DNA from: an uncultured Trichormus sp.
GTDB lineage: Bacteria > Cyanobacteriota > Cyanobacteriia > Cyanobacteriales > Nostocaceae
Reading direction: 5' to 3'
Length of the DNA stretch: 58,769 nucleotides
Assembly: GCA_936914905.1 (NCBI GenBank)
Contig: CAKZGI010000289.1
Location: 1 to 58,769, forward strand
Below the pieces are notes generated by a model that ran no database searches, was not told where the DNA came from, and saw only the letters and a list, made by a program, of their open reading frames with translations. The position numbers and the translations under genes are program-made. Within the stretch, counting starts at the first letter, position 1. The number at the start of each line of letters is the position of its first letter. Shown one piece after another: positions 26,830 through 35,935 of this stretch.

Positions 26830-28074
26830 ATGACAACTATCTATGAGCAAAAATGGAATAAAAATATGGCATTAAACAAAGAACGCCGGTTATTGAAAAG
26901 AGCCGCTAAGAAGTGGAAAATAATTTTAGCCGCTTCCATTGCTTTAGCTACAGGGTTACTATCTTTTTACAGTTTTTCTCAATTAAAATTAAAACCTAAT
27001 TCTCAGATTCCTTTTTCCTTACTTAGTTCCCCCAAACCAACTCCTGTAAAACTTGCCGTAACTGCTTTGGGACGCTTGCAACCACAAGGTAAAATTACTT
27101 ATTTATCTGCTCCAAATTCCATTAACAGTGTGCGTGTAGAAAAACTGTTAGTTAGTGAAGGAGACGAGGTAAAAACGGGGCAAGTATTAGCTTATTTAGA
27201 TGACTATGCTCGTTCTAAGATAGCGATTAAATTGGCCTTTGACAAATTACTAATTGCTAAAGCCAAATTAGCACAGGTAAAAGCTGGAGCCAAACCCGGA
27301 GATATCAATGCTCAAAAAGCAACAATGGCTCGTTTACATTCCCAACTAAAAGGAGAAATTGCGGCTCAGACAGCTACAATTAACCGTATTCAAGCTGAAG
27401 TAGATAATGCTCAGAAAGAGAGCGATCGCTATCAGCAATTGTATAAAGATGGTGCCATTTCTGCTTCCATTGCAGATACCAAAGCCTTACAACTGAAGAC
27501 ATCACAACAACAGTTAATAGAAGCTAAAGCGACTCTTATCCGTACTCAAAACACACTGCAAGATCAAATTAAAGAAGCCACAGCTAAACTCAACAGCATT
27601 AAAGAAGTACGCGGTGTTGATGTGGCCTTAGCAGAAGGTGAAGTCAAAAGCGTCCAAACTGTTATTCAACAAGCTAAAGCAGATCACGAATTAACCTACA
27701 TCAAATCTCCCATAGATGGCAGAGTTTTTAAAATTCGTTCTAAAAATGGCGAAGTCATCACTACATCCGGCTTTGCTGAACTTGGTAAAACAGCAGAAAT
27801 GAGTGTACTTGCTGAAGTTTATCAAACCGATATTCAAAAAGTGCGTGTAGGTCAAAAAGCCGTCATTACCAGTGCTACCTTTCCTGAAAAAATACATGGA
27901 ACTGTGAAAGCAATTGGTTGGCAAATTGACAAACAAAACATCTTTAGTATTAACCCCAATTCAGATACAGACCGCAAAATAGTTGAGGTCAAAATATCCA
28001 TAGATAATCCTGCTGATAGCAAAAAAGTGTCTCGCTTGACCAACTTGCAAGTAGATGTCGCTATCCAAATTTAG
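26830..28074 (+). CDS. hgdB: HgdB/DevB-type membrane fusion protein
   Basis: A 414-residue HlyD-family periplasmic adaptor. A basic N-terminus is followed by one membrane anchor (~32-50), a lipoyl half-motif (VEKLLVSEGDEVKTGQVLAYLDD), a long alpha-helical hairpin with coiled-coil character (~125-270), the second lipoyl half (TYIKSPIDGRVFKIRSKNGE) and a beta-barrel domain. It would bridge the inner-membrane permease to a TolC-type outer membrane channel (HgdD in Anabaena) for glycolipid export. It is followed after 99 bp by the permease gene; no ATPase gene follows. The ATG at 26830 lacks a good ribosome site, and ATG 26872 is an alternative. It could also be called DevB-like, but synteny with the hgl locus favours HgdB. 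Confidence 0.87.
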   Translation: MTTIYEQKWNKNMALNKERRLLKRAAKKWKIILAASIALATGLLSFYSFSQLKLKPNSQIPFSLLSSPKPTPVKLAVTALGRLQPQGKITYLSAPNSINSVRVEKLLVSEGDEVKTGQVLAYLDDYARSKIAIKLAFDKLLIAKAKLAQVKAGAKPGDINAQKATMARLHSQLKGEIAAQTATINRIQAEVDNAQKESDRYQQLYKDGAISASIADTKALQLKTSQQQLIEAKATLIRTQNTLQDQIKEATAKLNSIKEVRGVDVALAEGEVKSVQTVIQQAKADHELTYIKSPIDGRVFKIRSKNGEVITTSGFAELGKTAEMSVLAEVYQTDIQKVRVGQKAVITSATFPEKIHGTVKAIGWQIDKQNIFSINPNSDTDRKIVEVKISIDNPADSKKVSRLTNLQVDVAIQI

Positions 28075-28173
28075 TCATTAATAATAGGTCACAGTGAATA
28101 GGTAACAGGAAATAGGGAACATGGGGATATGAATAACCCAATTACCAATTACCACTGACAACTAACAAAATAT

Positions 28174-29352
28174 ATGATTGTCAAAATTCCTTTAGCATGG
28201 CTACAGCTTGCCCAGCAAAAAGTACGTTTTCTTGTAGCTGTAGCCGGAATAGCCTTTATTGTACTGCTGATGTTTATTCAACTTGGCTTCCAAGATGCAC
28301 TTTATTCTAGTGCCACAGCATTACATCAAAATCTCAAGGGTGATTTGTTTTTAGTCAGTTCTCAATATAAAGCTTTGACTGCTAATCAAAGTTTTTCTCG
28401 AAATCGTTTATACCAAACATTAGGTTTTAATGGTGTCGAATCAGTTAGCCCTATATATTTGCAATTTGCCAAATTGAAAAATCCTGCTACTGGCGAAAAA
28501 TATTCAATCTATGTCATAGGTTTTGACCCAGGAAAACCAGTGATGAATCTCCCAGAAGTCCAGAATAATTTGGATATACTTAAAAATACTGGTGTCATGT
28601 TATTTGATAAGAATTCTCGCCCAGAATTCGGTCCAATAGCAGAAAAGTTTGAGCAAGGAGACACTGAACAAACAATTGAAATCTTTCCCTTTGATTCTCT
28701 TCAAGGTTATCGAGTTAGAGTTGGTGGTTTATTCGGTTTAGGACCTTCCTTTGGTGTCGATGGAAATTTAATTGTTAGCGACTCAACTTTCTTAAAGATT
28801 AATCCTAATACCCGTCATGCAGAAAACATAGATGTAGGTATTATTAAACTCAAACCAGGTTTTGACCCAAATCAGGTTTTAAAAGATTTGCAAGCAAGTA
28901 TACCTAATGATGTACAGATATTTACTCGTAAAGGCTTTATTAATTTTGAAAAAGAATATTGGGCAGCTAGAACACCCATAGGTTTCATACTTAATCTGAT
29001 GCTAACTATGGCTTCTGTGGTGGGTGTAGTTATTGTTTATCAAATTCTTTACAGCAATATTGCTACTCAATTTATTGCCTACGCAACATTAAAAGCTATT
29101 GGCTACGCTAATGGTTATTTATTAAATATAGTCTTTCAACAGGCATTAATCTTAGCTTTATTAGCTTATATACCAGGATTTATTTTCTCCGTTGCCTTAT
29201 ATGATTTTGCTATGGAAGTAACTAAATTACCAATCATTATGACTTCTAATAATGCCTTAATTGTTTTAACTTCTACAATTCTAATTTGTATAACTTCTGG
29301 AGCATTAGCTATTAATAAACTCCGCTCTGCAGATCCAGCTGATATTTTCTAA
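28174..29352 (+). CDS. hgdC: HgdC/DevC-type ABC permease
   Basis: A 392-residue permease of the FtsX/MacB-like DevC family. One transmembrane helix near the N-terminus (~17-38), a large periplasmic domain (~40-265), then three helices (~270-295, ~318-340, ~358-380), ending with the family's ADP.IF-like tail (RSADPADIF). It would form the inner-membrane part of a glycolipid exporter with HgdB. No nucleotide-binding subunit is encoded in this operon, in contrast to devBCA, so energy coupling depends on an ATPase encoded elsewhere. The next gene (hgdA) begins 53 bp downstream. Confidence 0.87.
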   Translation: MIVKIPLAWLQLAQQKVRFLVAVAGIAFIVLLMFIQLGFQDALYSSATALHQNLKGDLFLVSSQYKALTANQSFSRNRLYQTLGFNGVESVSPIYLQFAKLKNPATGEKYSIYVIGFDPGKPVMNLPEVQNNLDILKNTGVMLFDKNSRPEFGPIAEKFEQGDTEQTIEIFPFDSLQGYRVRVGGLFGLGPSFGVDGNLIVSDSTFLKINPNTRHAENIDVGIIKLKPGFDPNQVLKDLQASIPNDVQIFTRKGFINFEKEYWAARTPIGFILNLMLTMASVVGVVIVYQILYSNIATQFIAYATLKAIGYANGYLLNIVFQQALILALLAYIPGFIFSVALYDFAMEVTKLPIIMTSNNALIVLTSTILICITSGALAINKLRSADPADIF

Positions 29353-29405
29353 GTAAGCTGGGACAAATTCAAAAATTCAACCCTCAATATTTACTAATTA
29401 ATAGT

Positions 29406-30410
29406 ATGAACTTCAACAACAAAACTATTCTGATCACCGGAATTGACGAATTTATCGGCTTACGTGCAGCTGAATTAGCTATAGCTCAAGGCATGAAAGT
29501 CAAGGGAATACAAAGTTCTTCAGTTCAGGATCAAACTCTAAAAAATTTAGGAGTTGAAATAATCGTTGGCAGCATCACTGACGAAAAAACTGCTCAACGA
29601 GCTTGTCAAGGAGTAGACATTATTCTACATAATTGTCAATTAGCAGAAGAAGCTGGAGAAATTAAGCCTTTTCGAGAAATAAATGTTGGTGGTACTCTCA
29701 ATATGGCCAAAGCCGCAAAGCAAGCTGGTGTGAAAACATTTCTACATCTTTCCACTGTCCTCGTTTATGGCTTTAACTATACCAATCAAATTACAGAAAC
29801 GGGAACACTTGCAAGCGATAATAATCCCTACTGTCAAACAAAAATTGAAGCCGAAATAGAAGTTTTAAAACTGAATTCACCACCAGGTTTTGGCGTGATT
29901 ATCATTCGTGCTGGAGATGTTTATGGACCAGGAAGTATCCCTTGGATAGTCCGACCAGTTCTAATGATGCGACAAAAATTATTTGCCTATGCAAATGATG
30001 GTAAAGGTGTGATGAATCATTTATATGTAGATAACTTGATTGATGCCATCTTTTTAGCAATAGAAAAAGAAGCTTACGGCGAAATTTTTAATGTCACAGA
30101 TGGTGAAGAAACTTCTTGGAAAGATTATTTTATCCACCTGGCAGCAATGGAAGGTTTACCCGCACCTATGTCTCTGCCTAAAGAGGAAATGAAATTATTT
30201 TTACGGGTAAGAAATCAAGGACAAAGATTTTTTCGCAAAAAAGCTGATATTCTTCCTGAATCCGTCGATTTTATGAGTCGTCTATATCCTTATTCCATTG
30301 CTAAAGCTACGAACATATTAAACTATAAGCCCAAAGTTGATTTGGAAGAAGGGATGAAACGTACACATCAATGGTTACAAAAAATTGATGTTCAAAAATT
30401 GATGAAGTAA
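29406..30410 (+). CDS. hgdA: NAD-dependent epimerase/dehydratase HgdA
   Basis: An extended SDR of 334 residues. The N-terminal NAD(P) loop is modified (ITGIDEFIGLRAAELA rather than GxxGxxG). STVLVYG supplies the Ser, and Tyr-x3-Lys is present as NPYCQTKIEAE; RAGDVYGPG marks the sugar-nucleotide binding side. Members of this family act on nucleotide sugars or sterol-like substrates. In Anabaena 7120 the homologous gene downstream of hgdC is needed for proper heterocyst glycolipid deposition, and position here is the same. The substrate is unknown. It is 36 bp upstream of a glycosyltransferase gene, so a sugar-modifying role is plausible. Confidence 0.83.
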   Translation: MNFNNKTILITGIDEFIGLRAAELAIAQGMKVKGIQSSSVQDQTLKNLGVEIIVGSITDEKTAQRACQGVDIILHNCQLAEEAGEIKPFREINVGGTLNMAKAAKQAGVKTFLHLSTVLVYGFNYTNQITETGTLASDNNPYCQTKIEAEIEVLKLNSPPGFGVIIIRAGDVYGPGSIPWIVRPVLMMRQKLFAYANDGKGVMNHLYVDNLIDAIFLAIEKEAYGEIFNVTDGEETSWKDYFIHLAAMEGLPAPMSLPKEEMKLFLRVRNQGQRFFRKKADILPESVDFMSRLYPYSIAKATNILNYKPKVDLEEGMKRTHQWLQKIDVQKLMK

Positions 30411-30445
30411 CACAAGAATTAGTATAAGTTATTGAGTAATTATGT

Positions 30446-31450
30446 ATGTATAAATACACACCAAAATTAAGTATTGGGCTACCTGTATACAATGGTCAGA
30501 AATTTCTCCAAGAGTCTTTAGATTCTCTGTTAAATCAGACTTTTGGTGATTTTGAACTAATTATCTCAGATAACGCTTCTACAGATAATACTGAAGGAAT
30601 TTGTAGAAATTACGCTGCACAAGATCAACGTATTTGTTATTATCGTCATGATAGTAATATTGGTTGTGCGCGTAATTTTAATCGCGTATTAGAATTGTCT
30701 AAAAGCGAATACTTTAAATGGGCAGCTTATGACGACTTACACGCTCCTGATTTTATCAGTAAATGTATGCAGGTACTTGAGAATAATCCTGATTATATCT
30801 TGTGTCATTCCCACACATCTTTTATTGATGAACAGGGTAGGTTTCTGCAAAATTACAACATTAATCTGAATACTAATTCATCGAAATTACAGGTTAGATT
30901 TGATGAATTATTAACTAAACATTTGTGCTATCAAATGTATGGTGTAATTCGCAAATCTGCTTTGAAAAAAATACCTCCTATGGGTGGTTACGGTAATGCA
31001 GACGGGATTTTATTATTAAGACTGGGTATGGTTGGACAGTTTTATGAAATCCCTGAATACTTATTTTTTGCCAGGAGTCATCCTCAACAATCTTTGAGTA
31101 TGTTCTTTCCAAATTACTTGTCATTTACTAACAAAAATTCCCGATACTCATTAAATATGCTACCGAATTTTTATGATTATTCAGTGTGGTTTGACTCGGC
31201 TAATAAGGGAAAAATATTATTTCCTCATTGGCGAATCCTCAAAGAATATCTACTTTCAATTAGTCAAAGTTCACTGAATCTCCATGAGCAATTATTGTGT
31301 TATTTTAACCTTTGCAGAAAGCTATCTGGAAATGAATCTTTATTAATTAAAGATTTGTGGATGGCTGCAAAAATATTACTTTCAAAGAAGTTGCCAACAA
31401 CCAAAGCAGCAAAAGTGCAAGTTCCATCCCATTACTCTGGCATCAATTAA
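30446..31450 (+). CDS. GT2-family glycosyltransferase (hgd-hglT operon)
   Basis: A 334-residue inverting glycosyltransferase with a GT-A fold: N-terminal SIGLPVYNGQKFLQESLDSL, ISDNASTDNT, and an acidic AAYDDLHAPDF block for metal and nucleotide-sugar binding. No membrane helix is evident, so it is cytoplasmic or peripheral. It lies between hgdA and a small DUF2141 gene with a 1-bp gap. The role may be glycolipid or surface polysaccharide decoration; the acceptor is not deducible. Confidence 0.82.
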   Translation: MYKYTPKLSIGLPVYNGQKFLQESLDSLLNQTFGDFELIISDNASTDNTEGICRNYAAQDQRICYYRHDSNIGCARNFNRVLELSKSEYFKWAAYDDLHAPDFISKCMQVLENNPDYILCHSHTSFIDEQGRFLQNYNINLNTNSSKLQVRFDELLTKHLCYQMYGVIRKSALKKIPPMGGYGNADGILLLRLGMVGQFYEIPEYLFFARSHPQQSLSMFFPNYLSFTNKNSRYSLNMLPNFYDYSVWFDSANKGKILFPHWRILKEYLLSISQSSLNLHEQLLCYFNLCRKLSGNESLLIKDLWMAAKILLSKKLPTTKAAKVQVPSHYSGIN

Positions 31451-31451
31451 T

Positions 31452-31919
31452 ATGTTGAAAACATCTCGCTTCTCTTATTTATTGCTGGTAACTTTATTAA
31501 GTGTCAATTGTGCTAATACTGTTCATGCAGAACCAAGTACTACACTAACTGTAGTAGTGAATGGTATCCGTAACAATACAGGTGAAATTTGCTTCAGAGT
31601 TTACGATTCTGAAAAAGGATTTCCTATGAGTAATTCTAGTGAAGTTAAAAGTGGCTGTACTAAAATTACTGGTAATTCTGTGAAGAAAGTATTTTCGGGA
31701 GTACAACCTGGTACTTATGCTGTTGCCGTAGTTGATGACCAAAATGGTGATAGGAAACTCAATAAGGACTTTTTTGGTATTCCTCAAGAAGGTTTTGGAA
31801 TTTCGAAAAATCCCATTATTTCCATCCGAACTGGTACACCAAAATTCCAAAAAGCCAGTTTTAAAATGACAGAAAATACCACTATCAATATCACCATTAA
31901 ATATTCTCTTGATCCATAG
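31452..31919 (+). CDS. Exported DUF2141 protein
   Basis: A 155-residue protein with an N-terminal signal peptide (~1-26, cleavage likely after VHAEP or HA). The mature part matches the DUF2141 beta-sandwich: LTVVVNGIRNNTGEICFRVYD, GTYAVAVVDDQNGDRKLNKDFFGIPQEGFGISKNP. It would sit in the periplasm or cell envelope. It starts one base after the preceding glycosyltransferase stop, so the two are co-translated. Why an envelope protein is embedded in the glycolipid operon is not known; a structural or carrier role is a guess. Confidence 0.85.
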   Translation: MLKTSRFSYLLLVTLLSVNCANTVHAEPSTTLTVVVNGIRNNTGEICFRVYDSEKGFPMSNSSEVKSGCTKITGNSVKKVFSGVQPGTYAVAVVDDQNGDRKLNKDFFGIPQEGFGISKNPIISIRTGTPKFQKASFKMTENTTINITIKYSLDP

Positions 31920-31924
31920 AGAAT

Positions 31925-32028
31925 AGGTGAGAGTAAGAACGGAATAGGGAATAGGTGTTGATTAATGTTTCCCTATCTCCCTGTCTCCCTAATCCCCAGT
32001 CCCTAATCCCCAGTCCCCAACCCCTAAT
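31925..32028. repeat. Heptad STRR sequences between DUF2141 and GT2 genes
   Basis: GGGAATAGGTG-type and CCCAGTCCCTAATCCCCAGTC-type degenerate tandem repeats fill the short spacer, the same class that appears inside hglE. No gene. Confidence 0.7.
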
Positions 32029-32031
32029 TCT

Positions 32032-33291
32032 ATGGAAGATTTGACCAACTTTCTGTCTAAGTCTTTGATAGGTTGGTTGGTAATTCAAGTATGTTTAACG
32101 CTGGTATTTTTATGGTATCTGCGTTCATACAAACAACCCTTATTATCAGATGAACAGTTACCTAAAACGGCAGTAATTCTTTGTTTACGAGGTGCTGATC
32201 CATATTTACCTAAATGTGTACGATCCCTCTTAAAACAAAACTACCCGCAGTATGATCTAAAACTGATCATAGATAGTCCAGAAGATCCGGCTTTTAAAAT
32301 TGTCAAAGAGGCAATTACTGAAATTGGTGCAACTAATTTTCAAATTAGCACCTTAAGAACAGTACGCCATAATTGTAGTCTTAAATGCAGTTCTTTGGTG
32401 CAAGCTGTCTCAGATTTAGATGATTCTTACCAAGTAGTTGCATTAGTAGATGCAGATACTATAGTTCATCCCAATTGGTTAAGAGAATTAGTTAGTCCTC
32501 TCACTGATGACAAAGTGGGACTAACAACAGGAAACCGTTGGTATGTACCCACAGGGAAATATTGGGGTTCTTTAGTACGCTATGCTGGCAACGTGTCAAC
32601 TGTTGTACAGATGTTCCTATTTCAAGTTCCTTGGGGTGGCAGTTTAGCAATTAAAAAAGAACTGCTAAACCAAACAGAATTACTCGAAAAATGGGGAGAA
32701 GCTTTTGCTGATGATATGCTCATGCATAAAATTATCAAAAAACATGGACTAGGAATTAAATTCGTCCCTTCCTTGTTAATGGTTAACAGAGAAGAAAGCG
32801 ACTTAACCTACTTATTCGCATCTCTCAAACGCTTAATACTTTGCTCACGACTTTATCACCCCAATTGGTTAGCTTTAGTCAGTGATGCTGTTTCCAGTAT
32901 TCTATTTCCCACCGTCACTATCATATTGGCTTTAGGATTTTTGTTAGCAACAGAATGGAATAGGTCAGTTTCCCTATTTAAATCCTATAGCATCTACACC
33001 ATCGGATTACTCTTGTTAATGCTAGTAATGGAACTAGGAGTACAAGAAGTAATTCGCTCTCAAGGTCAAGTGACTCCTCAAGTTTCACTAACCACAATAA
33101 TAAAAATGTTAATTGCCATTCCTCTAACACAGTGGGTTTATGGATTGGCAATACTATCTTCTCTTTGGATGTCAAAAGTTACATGGCGCGGACTTACCTA
33201 TAAAGTCCAAGGACCCTGGAATATTCACTTAGTTGAATATCATCCTTATCAATGGTTAGATCAACCAATCTATGGTAAACTTTCTCTGTAA
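32032..33291 (+). CDS. Membrane GT2/GT21-like glycosyltransferase
   Basis: A 419-residue integral membrane glycosyltransferase. An N-terminal helix (~15-33) precedes the catalytic GT-A domain, with ALVDADTIVHPNWLREL giving the DxD metal site, TTGNRWYVP, and the downstream acidic AFADDMLMHK; three or four C-terminal helices follow (~285-310, ~320-340, ~355-385). The layout resembles ceramide glucosyltransferase-like (GT21) and HpnI-type enzymes that glycosylate lipids at the cytoplasmic face. In this operon a lipid acceptor such as the HGL alcohol or a related envelope lipid is likely, but the principal HGL glucosyltransferase is more probably the next gene. Confidence 0.82.
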   Translation: MEDLTNFLSKSLIGWLVIQVCLTLVFLWYLRSYKQPLLSDEQLPKTAVILCLRGADPYLPKCVRSLLKQNYPQYDLKLIIDSPEDPAFKIVKEAITEIGATNFQISTLRTVRHNCSLKCSSLVQAVSDLDDSYQVVALVDADTIVHPNWLRELVSPLTDDKVGLTTGNRWYVPTGKYWGSLVRYAGNVSTVVQMFLFQVPWGGSLAIKKELLNQTELLEKWGEAFADDMLMHKIIKKHGLGIKFVPSLLMVNREESDLTYLFASLKRLILCSRLYHPNWLALVSDAVSSILFPTVTIILALGFLLATEWNRSVSLFKSYSIYTIGLLLLMLVMELGVQEVIRSQGQVTPQVSLTTIIKMLIAIPLTQWVYGLAILSSLWMSKVTWRGLTYKVQGPWNIHLVEYHPYQWLDQPIYGKLSL

Positions 33292-33398
33292 TTTCATATT
33301 GGTATTTTGTTAATCTTCAGATACAAACACCAACATTTTCATGAAAGAGTAGCTGCGTAAATCCTAACCCAGCCATTTCATGAAATAGTTACTTCCCA

Positions 33399-34664
33399 AT
33401 GAAAAAACAACCTCTTCGCATCGCCTTATTTACAGGATTATTTCCTCCATTCTTAACAGGAGTTTCAGTTGCAGTACATCAGCGAGTACGTTGGTTACTT
33501 GAACAAGGACATCAAGTTTTTCTCATCCACCCAGAAATAAACAATCAGTATCCTAAAATAGTTGGTAATCGTCCCATGCCGGGACTAGAAGAACTACAAT
33601 CTTTCCCTAGATTTTCATCTTACGCCTTTCCTACACAACCACTAATCTTCTACAAATCGCTACCTCAACCACTCAACTATCGCCATTGGAGCGATAGTAA
33701 ATTACTAGAGAAATTTCAGCCTGATATTATCATTGTTGAAGAAGCAGCACAGATGAGGGGGTTATACTCAATTTTCTTGCAAGGCTATGGTCGGCCGATA
33801 GGAGTTGAATACGCTAAACGTACCAAAACCCCAATTATCTCGGTTTTTCATACTGATATCGTGGCTTATATCCGATATTATTTAGGAGATGTCTTCTTCA
33901 GTTTACTGCGCCCAATCGTTCCTCTTTTAGTGAAGCAGTTTAGTAATGCGTATAGTCTAAATTTATTTCCATCTAGAGAACAACTATCTAAATACCAAAA
34001 GCTAAAATGTAAACGGGTTGAATACCTTCCTTATCAAGGAATCAATTGTGAAAAATTTCACCCCCGGAACATCTGTTATGACCCAAGACCTGATGATCAA
34101 CGCCCAACTATTATCTTCGTTGGACGCATCACAGCAGAAAAAAATGTCACTCAACTTTTAGATGCATTTCCATTCATTGCTGCTAAAATTCCCGATGTCC
34201 ACTTAGTTATTATTGGCAGCGGACCTTTAGATCAAGAAATTCGTCGCCGCGCTCAAGCTTTCCCATTTGGAGTAACAATTTGGGGTGAATCTCACGGTAC
34301 CGAACTTTTGGGATGGTTCGCTAGAGCCGATGTTTTTGTTAACCCTTCAGTCACGGAAAATTTCTGCACTACAAATAACGAAGCTTTAGCTTCTGGAACT
34401 CCTGTAGTTGCAGCTATCGCTCCTTCAACTCCTGAACAAGTGATTATTGGTTATAATGGCTTTCTTGCTCAACCCAACAACCCCAAAGATTTTGCTGAGA
34501 AAATAATTACAATTCTCGAAAATCCTGACCTCAAAGCACAATTATCTCAGCAAGCTCGTCCTTCAATATTAGAATTTGATTGGTCAGTATGTAGCGAAAA
34601 ATTTGAAGATAAGCTCTACCAATTAGTTGGAATACCCAAAATGGTTGAGTTATCTAATAATTAG
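33399..34664 (+). CDS. hglT: GT4 glycosyltransferase, HglT-like
   Basis: A 421-residue retaining GT-B enzyme of the GT4 family, close to SqdX-like lipid glycosyltransferases. N-terminal GLFPPFLTGVSVAVHQRV forms the first Rossmann motif, IIFVGRITAEKNV begins the C-terminal domain, and NPSVTENFCTTNNEALASGTPVVAA carries the EX7E-type nucleotide-sugar site. No membrane helices. In Anabaena 7120 the gene at the equivalent end of the hgdBCA-proximal cluster encodes HglT, which adds glucose to the HGL aglycone. Position and family fit this; exact orthology needs alignment. A terminator-like hairpin follows at 34871. Confidence 0.82.
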   Translation: MKKQPLRIALFTGLFPPFLTGVSVAVHQRVRWLLEQGHQVFLIHPEINNQYPKIVGNRPMPGLEELQSFPRFSSYAFPTQPLIFYKSLPQPLNYRHWSDSKLLEKFQPDIIIVEEAAQMRGLYSIFLQGYGRPIGVEYAKRTKTPIISVFHTDIVAYIRYYLGDVFFSLLRPIVPLLVKQFSNAYSLNLFPSREQLSKYQKLKCKRVEYLPYQGINCEKFHPRNICYDPRPDDQRPTIIFVGRITAEKNVTQLLDAFPFIAAKIPDVHLVIIGSGPLDQEIRRRAQAFPFGVTIWGESHGTELLGWFARADVFVNPSVTENFCTTNNEALASGTPVVAAIAPSTPEQVIIGYNGFLAQPNNPKDFAEKIITILENPDLKAQLSQQARPSILEFDWSVCSEKFEDKLYQLVGIPKMVELSNN

Positions 34665-34671
34665 TCATCAT

Positions 34672-34751
34672 CCACAGGTCGATAAAAACAGCCAATCTGG
34701 CTACCTATCTTTGATAATGTCTGGTAGAGTATTGAAGTAATTGACCTGTGG
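34672..34751 (+). ncRNA. Structured RNA candidate in hglT 3' region
   Basis: An outer 9-bp stem CCACAGGTC (34672-34680) / GACCTGTGG (34743-34751) encloses two small hairpins: AGCC-AATCT-GGCT (34690-34702) and CTACC...GGTAG (34701-34727, sharing edge bases). It starts eight bases after the hglT stop. It may be a 3' UTR element or a small RNA; this is inference from base-pairing only. Confidence 0.35.
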
Positions 34752-34870
34752 GCTTTTAGGTTGCAGGTTTGAGATATTAATAAACTTTACCAAAATTTTA
34801 TCAGTAGAGAAATGACCTACTTCAACTGATAAATATTGGTAATTTCCTCAACTGTGCCTAAAAATCTTTA

Positions 34871-34898
34871 GACCTCATAAGTCATCACTTATGAGGTC
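34871..34898 (+). terminator. Rho-independent terminator of the hgd-hglT block
   Basis: Perfect 12-bp stem GACCTCATAAGT / ACTTATGAGGTC with a CATC tetraloop, followed by TTTC. About 200 bp after hglT, it probably ends the hgdB-hglT transcript. Confidence 0.75.
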
Positions 34899-34916
34899 TT
34901 TCATTAGAGTTAGGAC

Positions 34917-35440
34917 TTATTCAGGAGTCAGAGTGTTTGAGAAATTTGTTAATTATCAAATATAGGAATCATATATGAGTTGGGTAATTTCTGACAGTTT
35001 AAAAAACTTGCTGACATAAATCCTTTAATTATGTCTGAATTTTCAGTCTTGTCAGCGATACACAAACATCAAATAGATCCCAGATTCCGCAGTTAAGTAA
35101 GTAGCATAGATAAACTACATTTACAGGCAATTCAGAACTATTTTTTTTAAACATCCAGTAGCCATGAAAATATAAATTATACACGTCAAAGTTCCAGCTT
35201 TCTTATTGTGTAAAAAAAGCTAGTTAGACAACAATGTTTAATTTGGATTCTTCAATCACTTATGAAAATACAAGACAAGACTATGTACTAGTGAAGTAGA
35301 GATTTGAAAAGTAAGACAATAAATAATACTTTTGACAAGCTGTAGGTAGGAATTGCAATATTTGATAACGTTCCTCTGTCAAGTTCAGAATCCTATCAAC
35401 TCCTTGTGTATTCAGAAAATGAATCCCTTGAAAACATACC
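34917..35440. other. Gene-free stretch with partial dispersed repeat
   Basis: Bases about 34920-34965 (CAGGAGTCAGAGTGTTTGAG...TTAATTATCAAA) are a truncated copy of the dispersed repeat. The rest is AT-rich and I see no gene, RNA or strong hairpin. Confidence 0.5.
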
Positions 35441-35449
35441 CGAGTTGTT

Positions 35450-35935
35450 TCAAGTCGGGGAACCCACCCAACCCACTGGCTCTGAAATATCCAATAATTC
35501 TTGTCCTAGATTATTTAGGTAATTATTATACTCTCTATGCAAATGTAATGAGGTTGAATCTAAATGGGAATATTTGGTTGCTACTCCATATTTTTTTACT
35601 ACCTCTAGAGCAATTATTAGGATTAATTTAGTTAATCTATATTTGTATAGCTTATCCATTACTCTGCCTATTTTATCATCATTTAAATCTTCTGCTTCAA
35701 TTCCCGCTCCTAATAAATGTTCTATGGCTTTCTTCTCAAAAAATCGAGGAGATAAATATCATGGTCTCCATACAAAACCTAGTCTATTCATAATGATTGC
35801 TTTGACTATTTCTCTTGTATTCACTTTCTCTCTACTATCTATTAAGAATATCTTATTGATTTTTTCTAGAATTCCTATCTCATCTATTATTCCTGTATTC
35901 CCAAGTGATCCAAGTTCCTACTCTCAAACTCTTCT
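35450..35935 (-). pseudogene. DDE transposase remnant (IS1634-like, DUF4277)
   Basis: Minus-strand fragments of an IS transposase with N-terminal DUF4277. Upstream part: SREKVNTREIVKAIIMNRLG; then, after an in-frame stop and a frameshift near 35750, HLLGAGIEAEDLNDDKIGRV; then the clear block KYSHLDSTSLHLH and LNNLGQELLDISEPV. Everything after SEPV, including most of the catalytic domain, is missing. The plus-strand frames over 35353-36134 are antisense shadows of it. No inverted repeats were found at the ends. Confidence 0.8.
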
